A stretch of 46,302 bases of DNA from Chitinophagaceae bacterium (GCA_947380605.1 CANCRO010000012.1:1-46302), one strand, 5' to 3'. Shown: positions 8,625 to 17,152, numbered from the stretch's first letter. Notes: a model not told the origin generated them from the sequence alone. Program-made: numbers and translations.

Positions 8625-10652
8625 ATGATCAGTAATAAAAAAATATTTTTCTACCTTTTGATGCTTTTCTTTTCCGGAAATAGCTATGCACAAACGGTAT
8701 GTACTGGCCTAGGACAAAATCCACAAACCGCCTTTCCTGTTTGTGGAACTGACACTTTTAAAATGGCATCCGTTCCTATCTGTGGAGATCGATTAGTGCC
8801 TGGTCCTTGCACTGCATCAATGGTAACTGATAAAAATCCTTATTGGTATAAATTCACTTGCTTTACTGCTGGTACGCTAGGTTTTTTAATTAAGCCCAAT
8901 ACTTTTTCAGATGACTACGATTGGCAACTATTCGATGTCACCAATCGCAACCCAGCAGACGTTTACACTGATGCCAGTCTATTTGTATCCTGCAACTGGT
9001 CTGGTGAACCTGGAAATACAGGGGCATCATCAGCAGGTACTTTAAATGTTGTTTGTGGATCAACCGGTATCGGCCCACCCTTACCTCTATTCAGCAAAAT
9101 GCCCACATTAATTCAAGGACATAATTACTTATTATTAATTAGTCACTTCAGCGATTCACAAAGCGGCTACTCCTTGTCGTTTGGTGGAGGAACCGCCAAT
9201 ATTACCGATCCTGTAATACCTAATTTACTCAAAGCAAGAGCTGCCTGCGACGGTAGCAGTGTATCGGTAAAATTGAATAAAAAAATGAAGTGTAGTAGTC
9301 TAGCTTCCAACGGATCTGACTTCAGTATTTCTCCTGCTATTGCTCCAATCACTAGCGCCGTTGGAATTGGATGCAGCACTGGATTTGACATGGACTCTGT
9401 AGTACTTACGCTGGCTGGAAGAGTACCTCCAGGTAATTACACTATCTATGTTCAAACAGGTACAGATGGAAATAATTTATTAGATAATTGTGATCGTGGA
9501 TTCGTGAATGGTCAATCACTACCTGTAACGGTATACCCTTTAACGCCCACTCCCATGGACAGTATTTCAAGAATAGGATGTGCACCAAAATTTTTGGAGT
9601 TGGTTTTTAAAGATCCTATGCTTTGTAATTCTATCGCAGCAGATGGTAGCGACTTTATTATCACCGGCACCTATCCAATTTCCATTGCAGGAGCCTCAGG
9701 TATTTGTAATTCAAATGGTCTCACTCAGATAATTAGAGTAAACTTATCAGCTCCCATTCAAAAAGCAGGTACTTTCCAAATTAAACTTAAAAGTGGTACT
9801 GACGGAAATACCCTTATCAATGAATGTGGTGCGGCTACAATAGCTGGAGCAACGCTTCAATTCACTTCAATAGATACCGTTTCTGCAGACTTCAAAACTC
9901 AAATTAGATATGGTTGTTTGGTTGATACCATTGATTATGCTCATGATGGAAATAACGGAGTAAATAGTTGGAGCTGGACTTTTGATAATAACCTTTCTAG
10001 TTCGCTTAAAACCACCTCGTTGATTTGGTCAACCATCGGAAATAAGCAGGCAACCCTAATCGTTACCAATGGAACTTGTTCCGACACCTCCTCATCAATA
10101 ACTACTTTGATAAAAAATAAAGTGACAGCAGCCTTTGAATCTACCTCAGTTGTATGCCCTAGTGATCCTGCTCAATTTATTGATAAAAGTACTGGACCTG
10201 TAGTGAGCTGGGAATGGGACTTTGGCAATGGTAATACTAGCTTACTGAATACTCCGCCTACCCAATTTTATCCTCCTTCTAATTCAATAAAAAATATTCC
10301 TGTACAACTTATTGTAAAAAATATTGCTGGATGTCCAGATACTTTAATAAAAACAATACAGGTAATTGGTAATTGTTATATCGCAATACCTAAAGCTTTT
10401 TCCCCTAACAATGATGGACTGAATGATTACTTATATCCTACCAATGCCTATAAGGCAAAGGATTTAGTATTTAGAGTATATAACCGATTTGGTCAAATGG
10501 TTTTTGAGACTCAAAATTGGAAAAATAAATGGGATGGAAGCTACAATGGAAAACCCCAGGATCCAGGAACTTTTGTTTGGTACCTTCAATACACCAATAT
10601 TGACACAGGTAATAAAATTGAATTAAAAGGAAGTAGTGTCTTAATTCGCTAA
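8625..10652 (+). CDS. Secreted T9SS (gliding-motility C-terminal domain) protein with duplicated Cys-containing domains and PKD domains
   Basis: This 675-residue protein has a signal peptide cleaved after about Ala22. A first, beta-rich Cys-containing domain spans about 25-195. Two related repeats follow (about 203-303 and 314-415). They share a K/D-x-M-x-C-x-S opening, GSDF, and a GTDGN-x-L-x-x-x-C closing segment. Two PKD-like domains follow, with WSWTFDN near 442 and WEWDFGNG near 522. The end (about 588-675) is the gliding-motility-associated sorting domain: AFSPNNDGLND, VYNRFGQMVFE, WDGSYNGKPQDPGTFVWYL. That domain sends cargo through the type IX secretion system to the cell surface, so the protein is expected outside the cell. 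The role of the duplicated domains is unknown; adhesion is a guess. It ends 3 nt from the convergent cysteine desulfurase gene. Confidence 0.92.
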   Translation: MISNKKIFFYLLMLFFSGNSYAQTVCTGLGQNPQTAFPVCGTDTFKMASVPICGDRLVPGPCTASMVTDKNPYWYKFTCFTAGTLGFLIKPNTFSDDYDWQLFDVTNRNPADVYTDASLFVSCNWSGEPGNTGASSAGTLNVVCGSTGIGPPLPLFSKMPTLIQGHNYLLLISHFSDSQSGYSLSFGGGTANITDPVIPNLLKARAACDGSSVSVKLNKKMKCSSLASNGSDFSISPAIAPITSAVGIGCSTGFDMDSVVLTLAGRVPPGNYTIYVQTGTDGNNLLDNCDRGFVNGQSLPVTVYPLTPTPMDSISRIGCAPKFLELVFKDPMLCNSIAADGSDFIITGTYPISIAGASGICNSNGLTQIIRVNLSAPIQKAGTFQIKLKSGTDGNTLINECGAATIAGATLQFTSIDTVSADFKTQIRYGCLVDTIDYAHDGNNGVNSWSWTFDNNLSSSLKTTSLIWSTIGNKQATLIVTNGTCSDTSSSITTLIKNKVTAAFESTSVVCPSDPAQFIDKSTGPVVSWEWDFGNGNTSLLNTPPTQFYPPSNSIKNIPVQLIVKNIAGCPDTLIKTIQVIGNCYIAIPKAFSPNNDGLNDYLYPTNAYKAKDLVFRVYNRFGQMVFETQNWKNKWDGSYNGKPQDPGTFVWYLQYTNIDTGNKIELKGSSVLIR

Positions 10653-10655
10653 AGA

Positions 10656-11783
10656 TTAAATCGCTTCTTTCAACTTCTCTACTACCCAATCAATTTCTTC
10701 AAAGGTATTGTGTTTACTAAAACTAAATCGAACAGCTACTTGATTAGCATTATTATGAATAGCTCTAATTACATGGCTACCTTGATCAGCACCCGATGTA
10801 CAAGCGCTTCCACCACTTGCACAGATATGATTAATATCAAGATTAAATAGCAACATTTCCGATTTTTCTGAAACGGGGAAACTCACATTCAATATAGTGT
10901 ACAAACTATTTCCTAGCACATCTCCATTATAACTTATACCAGGAATACTTTTATTCAAAGCCTCATACATATATAATTTCAAAGAAAGTATATATGCCTT
11001 GTCAACTTCAAAATTAGCAGTTGCTATTTCCAATGCTTTTGAGAGTCCTACAATTCCATAGATATTTTCAGTTCCAGCCCGCATATTTCTTTCTTGTCCA
11101 CCACCATGTATCAATGATTGAATGCTTATATTTTCATTGATATATAAAAGCCCTGTTCCTTTTGGCCCATGAAACTTATGTGCTGAACCAGTTATAAAAT
11201 GTATTGGGGTATTTCTTAAATCAAAAGGAAAATGGGCGACCGATTGAACCGTATCGCTATGAAAAATAGCCTTATAAGAATTACATAAAGTTCCTACAGC
11301 ATGTAGATCGAGCATATTACCAATCTCGTTATTGGCATGCATTAGCGTTACCAATGTTTTAACTGAAGAGGAGGATAATAATTTTTCAAGATCTTCTAAA
11401 TCAATATGTCCATCGGGCATCAATTTTACAAAACTAACAGACACCTCTCCCGCTTTTTTTAAATAGTCAACTGTATGAGATACGGCATGGTGTTCTATTT
11501 CAGAAGTTATGATATGCTTGCAACCTAAATTTCTTACAGAAGAAATTATAGCCGTATTACTACTTTCGGTACCTCCACTAGTAAAAAAAATTTCTGCTGG
11601 ATGAGCATTTAATATTTTAGCCACAGATTTTCGTGCTTGCTCAATGGCCATTCTTGTTTCACGGCCATAGGAATAAATAGAAGAGGGATTGCCAAATTTT
11701 TCTGTTAAAAAAGGCATCATTGCTTCCAGTACTAATGGATCAATAGCAGTTGTAGCAGCATTATCTAAGTAAATTCTATTCAT
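10656..11783 (-). CDS. Cysteine desulfurase (NifS/IscS class V aminotransferase)
   Basis: This PLP enzyme removes sulfur from cysteine for Fe-S cluster or thio-nucleoside assembly. Its 375 residues contain the PLP lysine in the GSAHKFHGPKG segment (Lys203). They also contain the catalytic cysteine in the loop SGGSACTSG (Cys328), the pattern of group I NifS/IscS enzymes. The N-terminal IYLDNAATT and the GGTESSN glycine loop (residues 70-76) are also typical. No iscU, iscA or mnmA gene is adjacent, so the sulfur acceptor cannot be inferred from context. The ATG at 11783 begins exactly at the family's usual start. It is convergent with the T9SS protein gene with almost no gap. Confidence 0.94.
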   Translation of the reverse strand: MNRIYLDNAATTAIDPLVLEAMMPFLTEKFGNPSSIYSYGRETRMAIEQARKSVAKILNAHPAEIFFTSGGTESSNTAIISSVRNLGCKHIITSEIEHHAVSHTVDYLKKAGEVSVSFVKLMPDGHIDLEDLEKLLSSSSVKTLVTLMHANNEIGNMLDLHAVGTLCNSYKAIFHSDTVQSVAHFPFDLRNTPIHFITGSAHKFHGPKGTGLLYINENISIQSLIHGGGQERNMRAGTENIYGIVGLSKALEIATANFEVDKAYILSLKLYMYEALNKSIPGISYNGDVLGNSLYTILNVSFPVSEKSEMLLFNLDINHICASGGSACTSGADQGSHVIRAIHNNANQVAVRFSFSKHNTFEEIDWVVEKLKEAI

Positions 11784-11909
11784 AATTTCCCTAACTAGGA
11801 GAATTGGTCTAATTAAAAACTTATTGACGCTAAAAGTTATTAAAAAATTAATACGTCAGTCAATAAATCTTTTTGATCTAGTAAGCAGAAATCAACTCTT
11901 ATCTTCAAC

Positions 11910-13289
11910 TTACATTAATTCACTAATATCTTTCATTAATTTACTTGCAATATTATCAGCGGTTGTTGAAAAATTACTTTCAGCATAGATTCGAATAATT
12001 GGCTCCGTATTACTGGTACGTAAATGAACCCAATCCTTATCAAACTCAATTTTCAAACCATCTTCAACATTAATGGGACAGTTTTTATATTTATCCTTAA
12101 TTTTTTCAAATATACTTTTCACATCTACCCCATTTTCTAACTGAATCTTATTTTTACTAATGAAATAATCGGGATATGAATTGCGTAGTTGCTTAACTGT
12201 TTTTTTTGTATTCGCTAAATGAGTTAAAAATAAAGCGATTCCAATTAAAGCATCTCTGCCATAATGTAAATCTGGTACAATAATTCCACCATTTCCCTCA
12301 CCACCAATTACCGCATTTACTGCTTTCATTTTATTAACCACATTTACTTCACCCACTGCACTTGAAAAATATTCACCCCCTTGCTTTTCTGTTATATCTC
12401 TCAATGCACGAGTAGATGACATATTGGAAACGGTATTTCCTTTACGACGACTCAGCACATAATCTGCAACTGCCACTAAAGTATACTCTTCTCCAAACAT
12501 AGTCCCATCCTCACACACAAAACAAAGTCGATCCACATCAGGATCTACTGCAATACCAATACTCGCCTTTTGTTTCATTACCTCATTACTTAGGCCTGTT
12601 AAATGCTCTGGTAAGGGTTCAGGATTATGAGCGAATTTACCATTCACTTCTCCGTTTAAAATCTCTATTTCTTTTACTCCTAAAGCCTTTAACAAGGCTG
12701 GTACCGCAATAGCTCCAGTACTATTCACCGCATCTACGACAATTTTAAATTTAGCCTTTTTGATAGCGGCAACATCTACCAGTTCATAATTTACTACGGC
12801 TTCAATATGCTTATTTAAAAATGAATCGTCTAAACTAATCGTTCGTAATTTATCCACTGTTGCAAAATCAAAATCTTCTCTCTCGGCAATATCCAATACT
12901 TTTTGTCCTTCAGCACTATTGATAAATTCACCTCGACTATTTAACAATTTTAAAGCATTCCATTCCTTTGGATTATGGCTAGCAGTAAGAATGATTCCTC
13001 CACCTGCATTTTCAAAAACAACAGCCATTTCAACTGTAGGGGTAGTACTGAAGTCTAAATCAATTACCTGTAAGCCTAGTGCTTGTAAGGTGCTAATCAC
13101 TAAATTTTTTACCATTTCACCACTGATCCTTCCATCTCTTCCAACAATTATTTTTTTATTAGCTCCCTCTTTAATTAATAAGGTGCCAAATGCTGCAGTA
13201 AATTTTACAATATCAACGGGGGTAAGATTATCACCAGTTTTCCCTCCAATCGTTCCTCTTATACCAGAAATACTTTTAATCAATGCCAT
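11910..13289 (-). CDS. glmM: Phosphoglucosamine mutase-type phosphohexomutase
   Basis: This is an alpha-D-phosphohexomutase that moves phosphate between the C6 and C1 positions of a sugar. All four functional loops are visible: the phosphoserine loop TASHNP with Ser104, the metal loop DPDVDR, the sugar-specificity loop GGEGNGG, and the phosphate-binding RTSNTEP near the C-terminus. From the ATG at 13289 it has 459 residues. A TTG four codons upstream is open but less likely. The GEGNGG loop fits Bacteroidota GlmM-type enzymes that make glucosamine-1-phosphate for peptidoglycan. Phosphomannomutase activity cannot be excluded. It is monocistronic. Confidence 0.9.
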   Translation of the reverse strand: MALIKSISGIRGTIGGKTGDNLTPVDIVKFTAAFGTLLIKEGANKKIIVGRDGRISGEMVKNLVISTLQALGLQVIDLDFSTTPTVEMAVVFENAGGGIILTASHNPKEWNALKLLNSRGEFINSAEGQKVLDIAEREDFDFATVDKLRTISLDDSFLNKHIEAVVNYELVDVAAIKKAKFKIVVDAVNSTGAIAVPALLKALGVKEIEILNGEVNGKFAHNPEPLPEHLTGLSNEVMKQKASIGIAVDPDVDRLCFVCEDGTMFGEEYTLVAVADYVLSRRKGNTVSNMSSTRALRDITEKQGGEYFSSAVGEVNVVNKMKAVNAVIGGEGNGGIIVPDLHYGRDALIGIALFLTHLANTKKTVKQLRNSYPDYFISKNKIQLENGVDVKSIFEKIKDKYKNCPINVEDGLKIEFDKDWVHLRTSNTEPIIRIYAESNFSTTADNIASKLMKDISELM

Positions 13290-13315
13290 TCGTATAGTCA
13301 ATTAATAATGAGCTG

Positions 13316-13323
13316 CAAAGATA
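13316..13323 (-). promoter_or_regulatory. Candidate -7 box (TATCTTTG) of glmM
   Basis: This is an exact TAnnTTTG match on the minus strand, 26 nt upstream of the preferred ATG at 13289. No clear TTG lies at the -33 spacing. Confidence 0.55.
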
Positions 13324-13450
13324 ACAAATTGAATAGGGTTAAAAAATTGGATTTAGCAATATTTTAAATAATAAAAAGATTACAACCTATAAAAGTGAAG
13401 ATCATATTGATGCTATTGATATAGTACGATATAGTATAGGATAGCTATAA

Positions 13451-13485
13451 AAAAGCCGTCGAGAAAAATTCCTTCGACGGCTTTT
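13451..13485 (-). terminator. Rho-independent terminator after accC
   Basis: A 12-bp perfect stem has arms at 13451-13462 and 13474-13485 and an 11-nt loop. The arms begin with A4 and end with T4. On the minus strand it follows the accC stop (13517) by about 30 nt and is followed by a run of T. It could also act on the other strand. Confidence 0.85.
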
Positions 13486-13516
13486 GTTAAAAATTTTAAA
13501 AAATAAATTATTTCAA

Positions 13517-14857
13517 TTAGACCATTTTAAAAGATTCCAAAAACTTAGTAGTAAAATTTCCACTTCTGAAATCTTCATTCTTCATTAATTGTAAATGAAA
13601 AGGAATGGTAGTTTTAATTCCTTCAATAACGTACTCACTTAATGCACGATGCATGGTGTCAATTGCTTCCTCTCTTGTTTGCGCAACTGTGATTAGTTTA
13701 CCAATCATACTGTCATAATAAGGTGGAATAACATAACCTGCGTATACATGACTATCTACCCGAACTCCGTGACCTCCAGGGGTATGCAATACAGTGATTT
13801 TGCCTGGACTTGGTCTGAAGTCATTGTAAGGATCTTCTGCATTAATTCTACATTCAATCGCATGCATTTGAGGATAATAATTTTTACCACTCACTTTATG
13901 TCCTGCAGCAATTTTAATTTGTTCTTTTATCAAATCGTAACTCACTACCTCTTCAGTAACACAATGTTCTACTTGAATACGCGTATTCATTTCCATAAAG
14001 TAGAAGTTGCGGTTTTTATCTACTAAAAATTCAATGGTACCAACACTTTCATAATTAATAGCACTGGCCGCTTTGATAGCCGCTTGCCCCATTTTTTCTC
14101 TTAACTCTGGAGTCATAAATGGAGAAGGTGATTCTTCTACTAACTTTTGATGACGACGTTGAATAGAACAGTCTCTTTCACTCAAATGACAAACATTTCC
14201 AAATTGATCACCTGCGATTTGTATTTCGATATGTCGAGGCTCTTCTACAAATTTCTCCATGTAAATACCATCGTTTTTAAACGACGCGGCGGCTTCTGTT
14301 TTAGCATTTTCGTATGCCTTTTCAAGTTCACTTTCTTCCCATACCACCCGCATACCTTTACCACCTCCTCCTGCTGTTGCCTTTAATATAACTGGGTAAC
14401 CTACTACTTTTGCAGCAAGCTCTTTTGCCTGCTCCACACTTTCTAATAACCCTCCACTCCCGGGCACCACCGGTACCCCAGCCTTAATCATTGTTTCTTT
14501 CGCGGTAATTTTATCACCCATCGCATTAATCATATCAGGTGTAGGTCCAATAAACTTTACACCATGATCAGCACAAATCTGAGCAAACTTTGCATTTTCT
14601 GCAAGAAATCCATATCCAGGATGAATAGCATCTGCATTAGTAATCTCCGCAGCAGCCATAATGTGCAATATGTTAAGGTAAGAATCCACACTACTTGGTC
14701 TGCCAATACATACCGCCTCATCAGCAAACTTTACATGTAAACTATCTTTATCTGCAGTAGAATAAACAGCGACCGTTTTAATGCCCATCTCTTTACAAGT
14801 ACGAATAATACGTAGTGCAATTTCTCCTCGATTGGCAATCAATATTTTTTTGAACAT
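13517..14857 (-). CDS. accC: Biotin carboxylase subunit of acetyl-CoA carboxylase
   Basis: This is the ATP-grasp enzyme that carboxylates biotin on AccB, the first half-reaction of malonyl-CoA synthesis. Its 446 residues match the standalone subunit. The N-terminal domain begins [16 protein letters not shown]. The ATP-binding glycine-rich loop [13 protein letters not shown] lies near residues 157-169. The catalytic segment [11 protein letters not shown] lies near 288-298. Downstream it ends with the usual C-terminal lid and no carrier domain, so it is not a pyruvate carboxylase fusion. It follows accB by 160 nt on the same strand, which fits an efp-accB-accC block. A strong hairpin terminator lies just after it. 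Confidence 0.97.
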   Translation of the reverse strand: MFKKILIANRGEIALRIIRTCKEMGIKTVAVYSTADKDSLHVKFADEAVCIGRPSSVDSYLNILHIMAAAEITNADAIHPGYGFLAENAKFAQICADHGVKFIGPTPDMINAMGDKITAKETMIKAGVPVVPGSGGLLESVEQAKELAAKVVGYPVILKATAGGGGKGMRVVWEESELEKAYENAKTEAAASFKNDGIYMEKFVEEPRHIEIQIAGDQFGNVCHLSERDCSIQRRHQKLVEESPSPFMTPELREKMGQAAIKAASAINYESVGTIEFLVDKNRNFYFMEMNTRIQVEHCVTEEVVSYDLIKEQIKIAAGHKVSGKNYYPQMHAIECRINAEDPYNDFRPSPGKITVLHTPGGHGVRVDSHVYAGYVIPPYYDSMIGKLITVAQTREEAIDTMHRALSEYVIEGIKTTIPFHLQLMKNEDFRSGNFTTKFLESFKMV

Positions 14858-15017
14858 AATGACAAATTTGAAAATTTTAAAAAGGCTCCATCAATTAATA
14901 CAATCGTATTAAAAATTTAGCCAAATCAAAAAATAAGGAATCTGATAAAACTAATTGTTGATTTCAAATTTTAGAATCAATATTAGTTACCATTCAAGCC
15001 ATAGACTAAAAGTCAAA

Positions 15018-15497
15018 TTAGCTAGGATCTACCAAAAATAATGGTTGATCAAACTCAACTGGACTGGCATCTTCCACTAAAATCTTAACTATTTTACCTT
15101 TTACCTCACTTTCAATCTCATTAAAAAGCTTCATCGCCTCAATAATACAAACGATTGAACCAGGAGATACTTCATCACCTTCACTAGCAAATATGGGCTT
15201 TCCAGGACCAGACTGGCGATAGAATGTACCAATCATTGGACTTTTAATAGTAAGGTAGTTATCGGTTTTGGGGGCTGCAGCAACTGCAGGCGCAGGAGTA
15301 ACAGGAGCAGGAGCAGCTGGACTAGGTGCAGCTGGGGCCGAAAACATTGGAGCTTGCTGTCCACCTGCAATAATGTGCTGAACAGGATCTTTCTTTTGCT
15401 TTACGGTTATTTTAACCCCTTCTTCTTCAATGGTAATTTCTCCGATATTCGTCTTATTAATGAGCTTTACCAGCTCTTGAATTTGTTTGATATCCAT
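15018..15497 (-). CDS. accB: Biotin carboxyl carrier protein of acetyl-CoA carboxylase
   Basis: This is the 159-residue carrier protein that shuttles the carboxyl group between biotin carboxylase and carboxyltransferase. The C-terminal barrel contains the biotinylation motif EAMKL with Lys123. An Ala/Pro-rich flexible linker (about 49-77) separates it from an N-terminal helix-and-strand segment (MDIKQIQELVKLI). This is the standard AccB architecture. It is upstream of accC. Its own upstream region is unusual: a predicted promoter (15538-15569), a G-rich run in the leader and a phased A-tract array further out. Confidence 0.97.
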   Translation of the reverse strand: MDIKQIQELVKLINKTNIGEITIEEEGVKITVKQKKDPVQHIIAGGQQAPMFSAPAAPSPAAPAPVTPAPAVAAAPKTDNYLTIKSPMIGTFYRQSGPGKPIFASEGDEVSPGSIVCIIEAMKLFNEIESEVKGKIVKILVEDASPVEFDQPLFLVDPS

Positions 15498-15537
15498 AAT
15501 AATTCATTAAATGGTTTAGTTGATTACAAACGGGGGG

Positions 15538-15569
15538 CTAAGGTAGGTAATGATTTGTTAATAATGCAA
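15538..15569 (-). promoter_or_regulatory. Predicted accBC promoter
   Basis: On the minus strand a TTG (15569-15567) lies 21 nt before TACCTTAG (15545-15538), a near match to TAnnTTTG with one difference. The spacing fits the Bacteroidota -33/-7 layout. It predicts a leader of roughly 35 nt that contains a run of six C. The phased A-tracts begin 24 nt upstream of the -33 element. Confidence 0.5.
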
Positions 15570-15592
15570 GTTTTTAAAAAGAAAGAATTTAT

Positions 15593-15669
15593 AAAAATTG
15601 TCAAAAAAGCGCCAAAAATGGCTAAAAATCAGTAAAAAATGGCAATAATTGGCCAAAAAATAGCTAAAA
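15593..15669. promoter_or_regulatory. Array of eight helically phased A-tracts (predicted curved DNA)
   Basis: A-runs start at 15593, 15603, 15614, 15624, 15634, 15644 (split AATAA), 15655 and 15666. The spacings are 10, 11, 10, 10, 10, 11 and 11 bp, an average close to one helical turn. The units resemble a degenerate GGCYAAAAAT. Such phasing is known to bend DNA. It sits between the efp terminator and the predicted accB promoter. Together with the terminator and promoter it accounts for most of the 325-nt gene-free stretch 15498-15822. Confidence 0.7.
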
Positions 15670-15670
15670 T

Positions 15671-15706
15671 AAAAAAAGGGAAAAATTTAAATTTTTCCCT
15701 TTTTTT
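15671..15706 (-). terminator. Perfect 36-bp palindrome, probable efp terminator
   Basis: Two 18-nt arms meet with no spacer: A7-GGG-A5-TTT and its exact complement. On the minus strand it lies about 117 nt after the efp stop codon and ends in T7, so it can work as a terminator in either direction. The stem is held mainly by three G-C pairs plus A-T pairs. Confidence 0.7.
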
Positions 15707-15822
15707 GATATTTTTTGATGTTTTGGAGATATCATTAGCCATAAATTATCCGAAAAATAAGCCCTAAAAATTACTGGTAATAAATTGACTCTAAAGCGTC
15801 AACCCCTTCCTCCAGCTTACAC

Positions 15823-16389
15823 TTATTCTTTCACTCTTTCTACATACTCCCCTGTTTTAGCATTTACCCTTATCAATTCCCCTTCATTTACAAATAAAGG
15901 TACATTGACAGTAGCCCCAGTTTCAACGGTAGCAGGTTTCAAGGTTTTGGTAGCCGTATCGCCTTTCATCCCTGGTTCGCTATAAGTAACGAGTAAAACA
16001 ATTTTATCAGGCAATTCAACACCCATTGGCATATCGGTTTCTCCATTGATCAAGACTGATACTTCCTGACCATCCTTTAAAAATTTAGGCGCATCTACCA
16101 TCGCTTCAGGAACGGTGATTTGTTCAAAAGTTTCAATATCCATAAAACTATACCCCGTATCGTCTTTATATAAATATTGATAAGCCTTCTTCTCCACTCT
16201 AACTGGAAAGATAGTTTCCCCACTATTCCAAGTAAGTTCAATAGTACGGGTATTGTCTACCCCCTTTAATTTTGCCCATACTTTTGCAGCGGCACGAGCT
16301 GTCTTGTTTTGCCCAAATTCTATTACAGAGTATAAACTTCCATCTACTTTGATGATTAGTCCTGAACGCATGTCTGCTGTAGTTGCCAT
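15823..16389 (-). CDS. efp: Elongation factor P with Arg at the domain I tip
   Basis: This is a 188-residue factor that enters the ribosomal E site and rescues stalls at polyproline. The C-terminal OB domain shows the family signature: EPGMKGDTAT, KPATVETGATVNVPLFV and the ending TGEYVERVKE. Domain I is atypical. Counting from Met1, the tip residue that is Lys34 in E. coli falls on Arg32, inside NKTARAAAK, where a PGKG-type loop is usual. This resembles the Pseudomonas-type NKSGRNAA loop, whose Arg32 is rhamnosylated. Whether a modification occurs here is unknown, and no modifying enzyme gene is seen in the window. It is upstream of accB-accC with its own terminator between. Confidence 0.96.
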   Translation of the reverse strand: MATTADMRSGLIIKVDGSLYSVIEFGQNKTARAAAKVWAKLKGVDNTRTIELTWNSGETIFPVRVEKKAYQYLYKDDTGYSFMDIETFEQITVPEAMVDAPKFLKDGQEVSVLINGETDMPMGVELPDKIVLLVTYSEPGMKGDTATKTLKPATVETGATVNVPLFVNEGELIRVNAKTGEYVERVKE

Positions 16390-16489
16390 GTTTATTTTAT
16401 TATTTAGTGATAACTATTGGTTATTCGTTTTTTAGAAAAATCTTTTCCTAATCCATACCGACCCTGCTGAGTCTATATTTACTGTGCTG

Positions 16490-16497
16490 CAAAAGTA
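16490..16497 (-). promoter_or_regulatory. Candidate -7 box (TACTTTTG) of efp
   Basis: This is an exact TAnnTTTG match on the minus strand about 100 nt upstream of the efp ATG. It predicts a long leader of about 95 nt. No TTG is seen at the -33 spacing. Confidence 0.45.
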
Positions 16498-16614
16498 GGC
16501 ATACTAATGCTAAATAGGAAATTTGGCTTCTAAAATATAGTTTTTCAATGATATAAGTAAAAGGTTACTGTTCACAATAGTCCAACTTCACCTGTCAACT
16601 TTTGAGTATAACTA

Positions 16615-16645
16615 TTGATAGACTCCATATAAAAATTTAACTTTG
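16615..16645 (+). promoter_or_regulatory. Promoter of the thioredoxin-like gene
   Basis: TTG at 16615-16617 is followed after 20 nt by TAACTTTG at 16638-16645, a full match to the Bacteroidota -33/-7 pattern. The 13-mer TTAACTTTGCCAA here (16637-16649) recurs upstream of mdh at 17248-17260. The box overlaps the furthest-upstream open start codon (TTG 16643), which argues against that start. Confidence 0.65.
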
Positions 16646-16660
16646 CCAAAATTATTCAAA

Positions 16661-17152
16661 TTGAAAAATTATACCATTTTATTAATCCTTTCTCTATTTA
16701 CGACTGGTTTATTTGCTCAAAATCAAAATGATTATGTAAATAAATTTGTTTCACTACCCAACATCTCTGTCCATATCCTTCCTGACAGCTCCATTTTTAG
16801 CAGTAAAAATTTACCTAAAAACACCCCTTTTTTACTGATGTTCTTTAGTCCAGATTGTGACCATTGTCATAAACAAACCAATGAATTACTTGCCTACAAA
16901 AAAGAACTAAAGGGGGTTAAAATTTTGCTATTATCGGTAGCTCCTTATCAGGAAATCAAGAAATTTTACAAGGAATTTGGCTTAGCCTCCATGCCAAATG
17001 TTAAGGTTGGACAAGATATAAATTTTAAATTAGGCCTTACTTATAAAGTAACAACTTATCCATCCATTTTTTTATATGATCGAAGAGCGATTCTTGCAAA
17101 AGCTTTTGTTGGAAATATTGGTGTTCCGGCTATTTTAGATGCTTTAAAATAA
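16661..17152 (+). CDS. Exported thioredoxin-like (TlpA/redoxin-type) protein
   Basis: This is a thioredoxin-fold protein of about 163 residues. A signal peptide (hydrophobic core ILLILSLFTTGLFA) directs it out of the cytoplasm. The active site is a CDHC pair (Cys66 and Cys69 from this start) in FFSPDCDHCHKQ. The cis-Pro appears in VTTYPSIFLYD, and a third strand reads GVKILLLSVA. Together these suggest a periplasmic thiol reductant or disulfide-exchange protein of the TlpA/ResA type. No partner gene such as ccdA is adjacent. No in-frame ATG precedes the fold. I choose the TTG at 16661 because the TTG at 16643 lies within the predicted -7 box. The start is therefore uncertain. Confidence 0.82.
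   Translation: MKNYTILLILSLFTTGLFAQNQNDYVNKFVSLPNISVHILPDSSIFSSKNLPKNTPFLLMFFSPDCDHCHKQTNELLAYKKELKGVKILLLSVAPYQEIKKFYKEFGLASMPNVKVGQDINFKLGLTYKVTTYPSIFLYDRRAILAKAFVGNIGVPAILDALK

Noticed and set aside
13405-13447. Short imperfect repeats of GATAT/TATAG type near the accC terminator
   Set aside because: The units are degenerate and too short to separate from AT-rich chance.
15354-15635. Rightward open frame of 93 codons over accB and its upstream region
   Set aside because: It is antisense to accB over much of its length and runs through the A-tract array, giving a Lys-rich nonsense product.
16643-16660. Start of the thioredoxin-like gene at the TTG at 16643
   Set aside because: This codon lies within the predicted TAACTTTG promoter box, so the downstream TTG at 16661 is preferred, though not proven.
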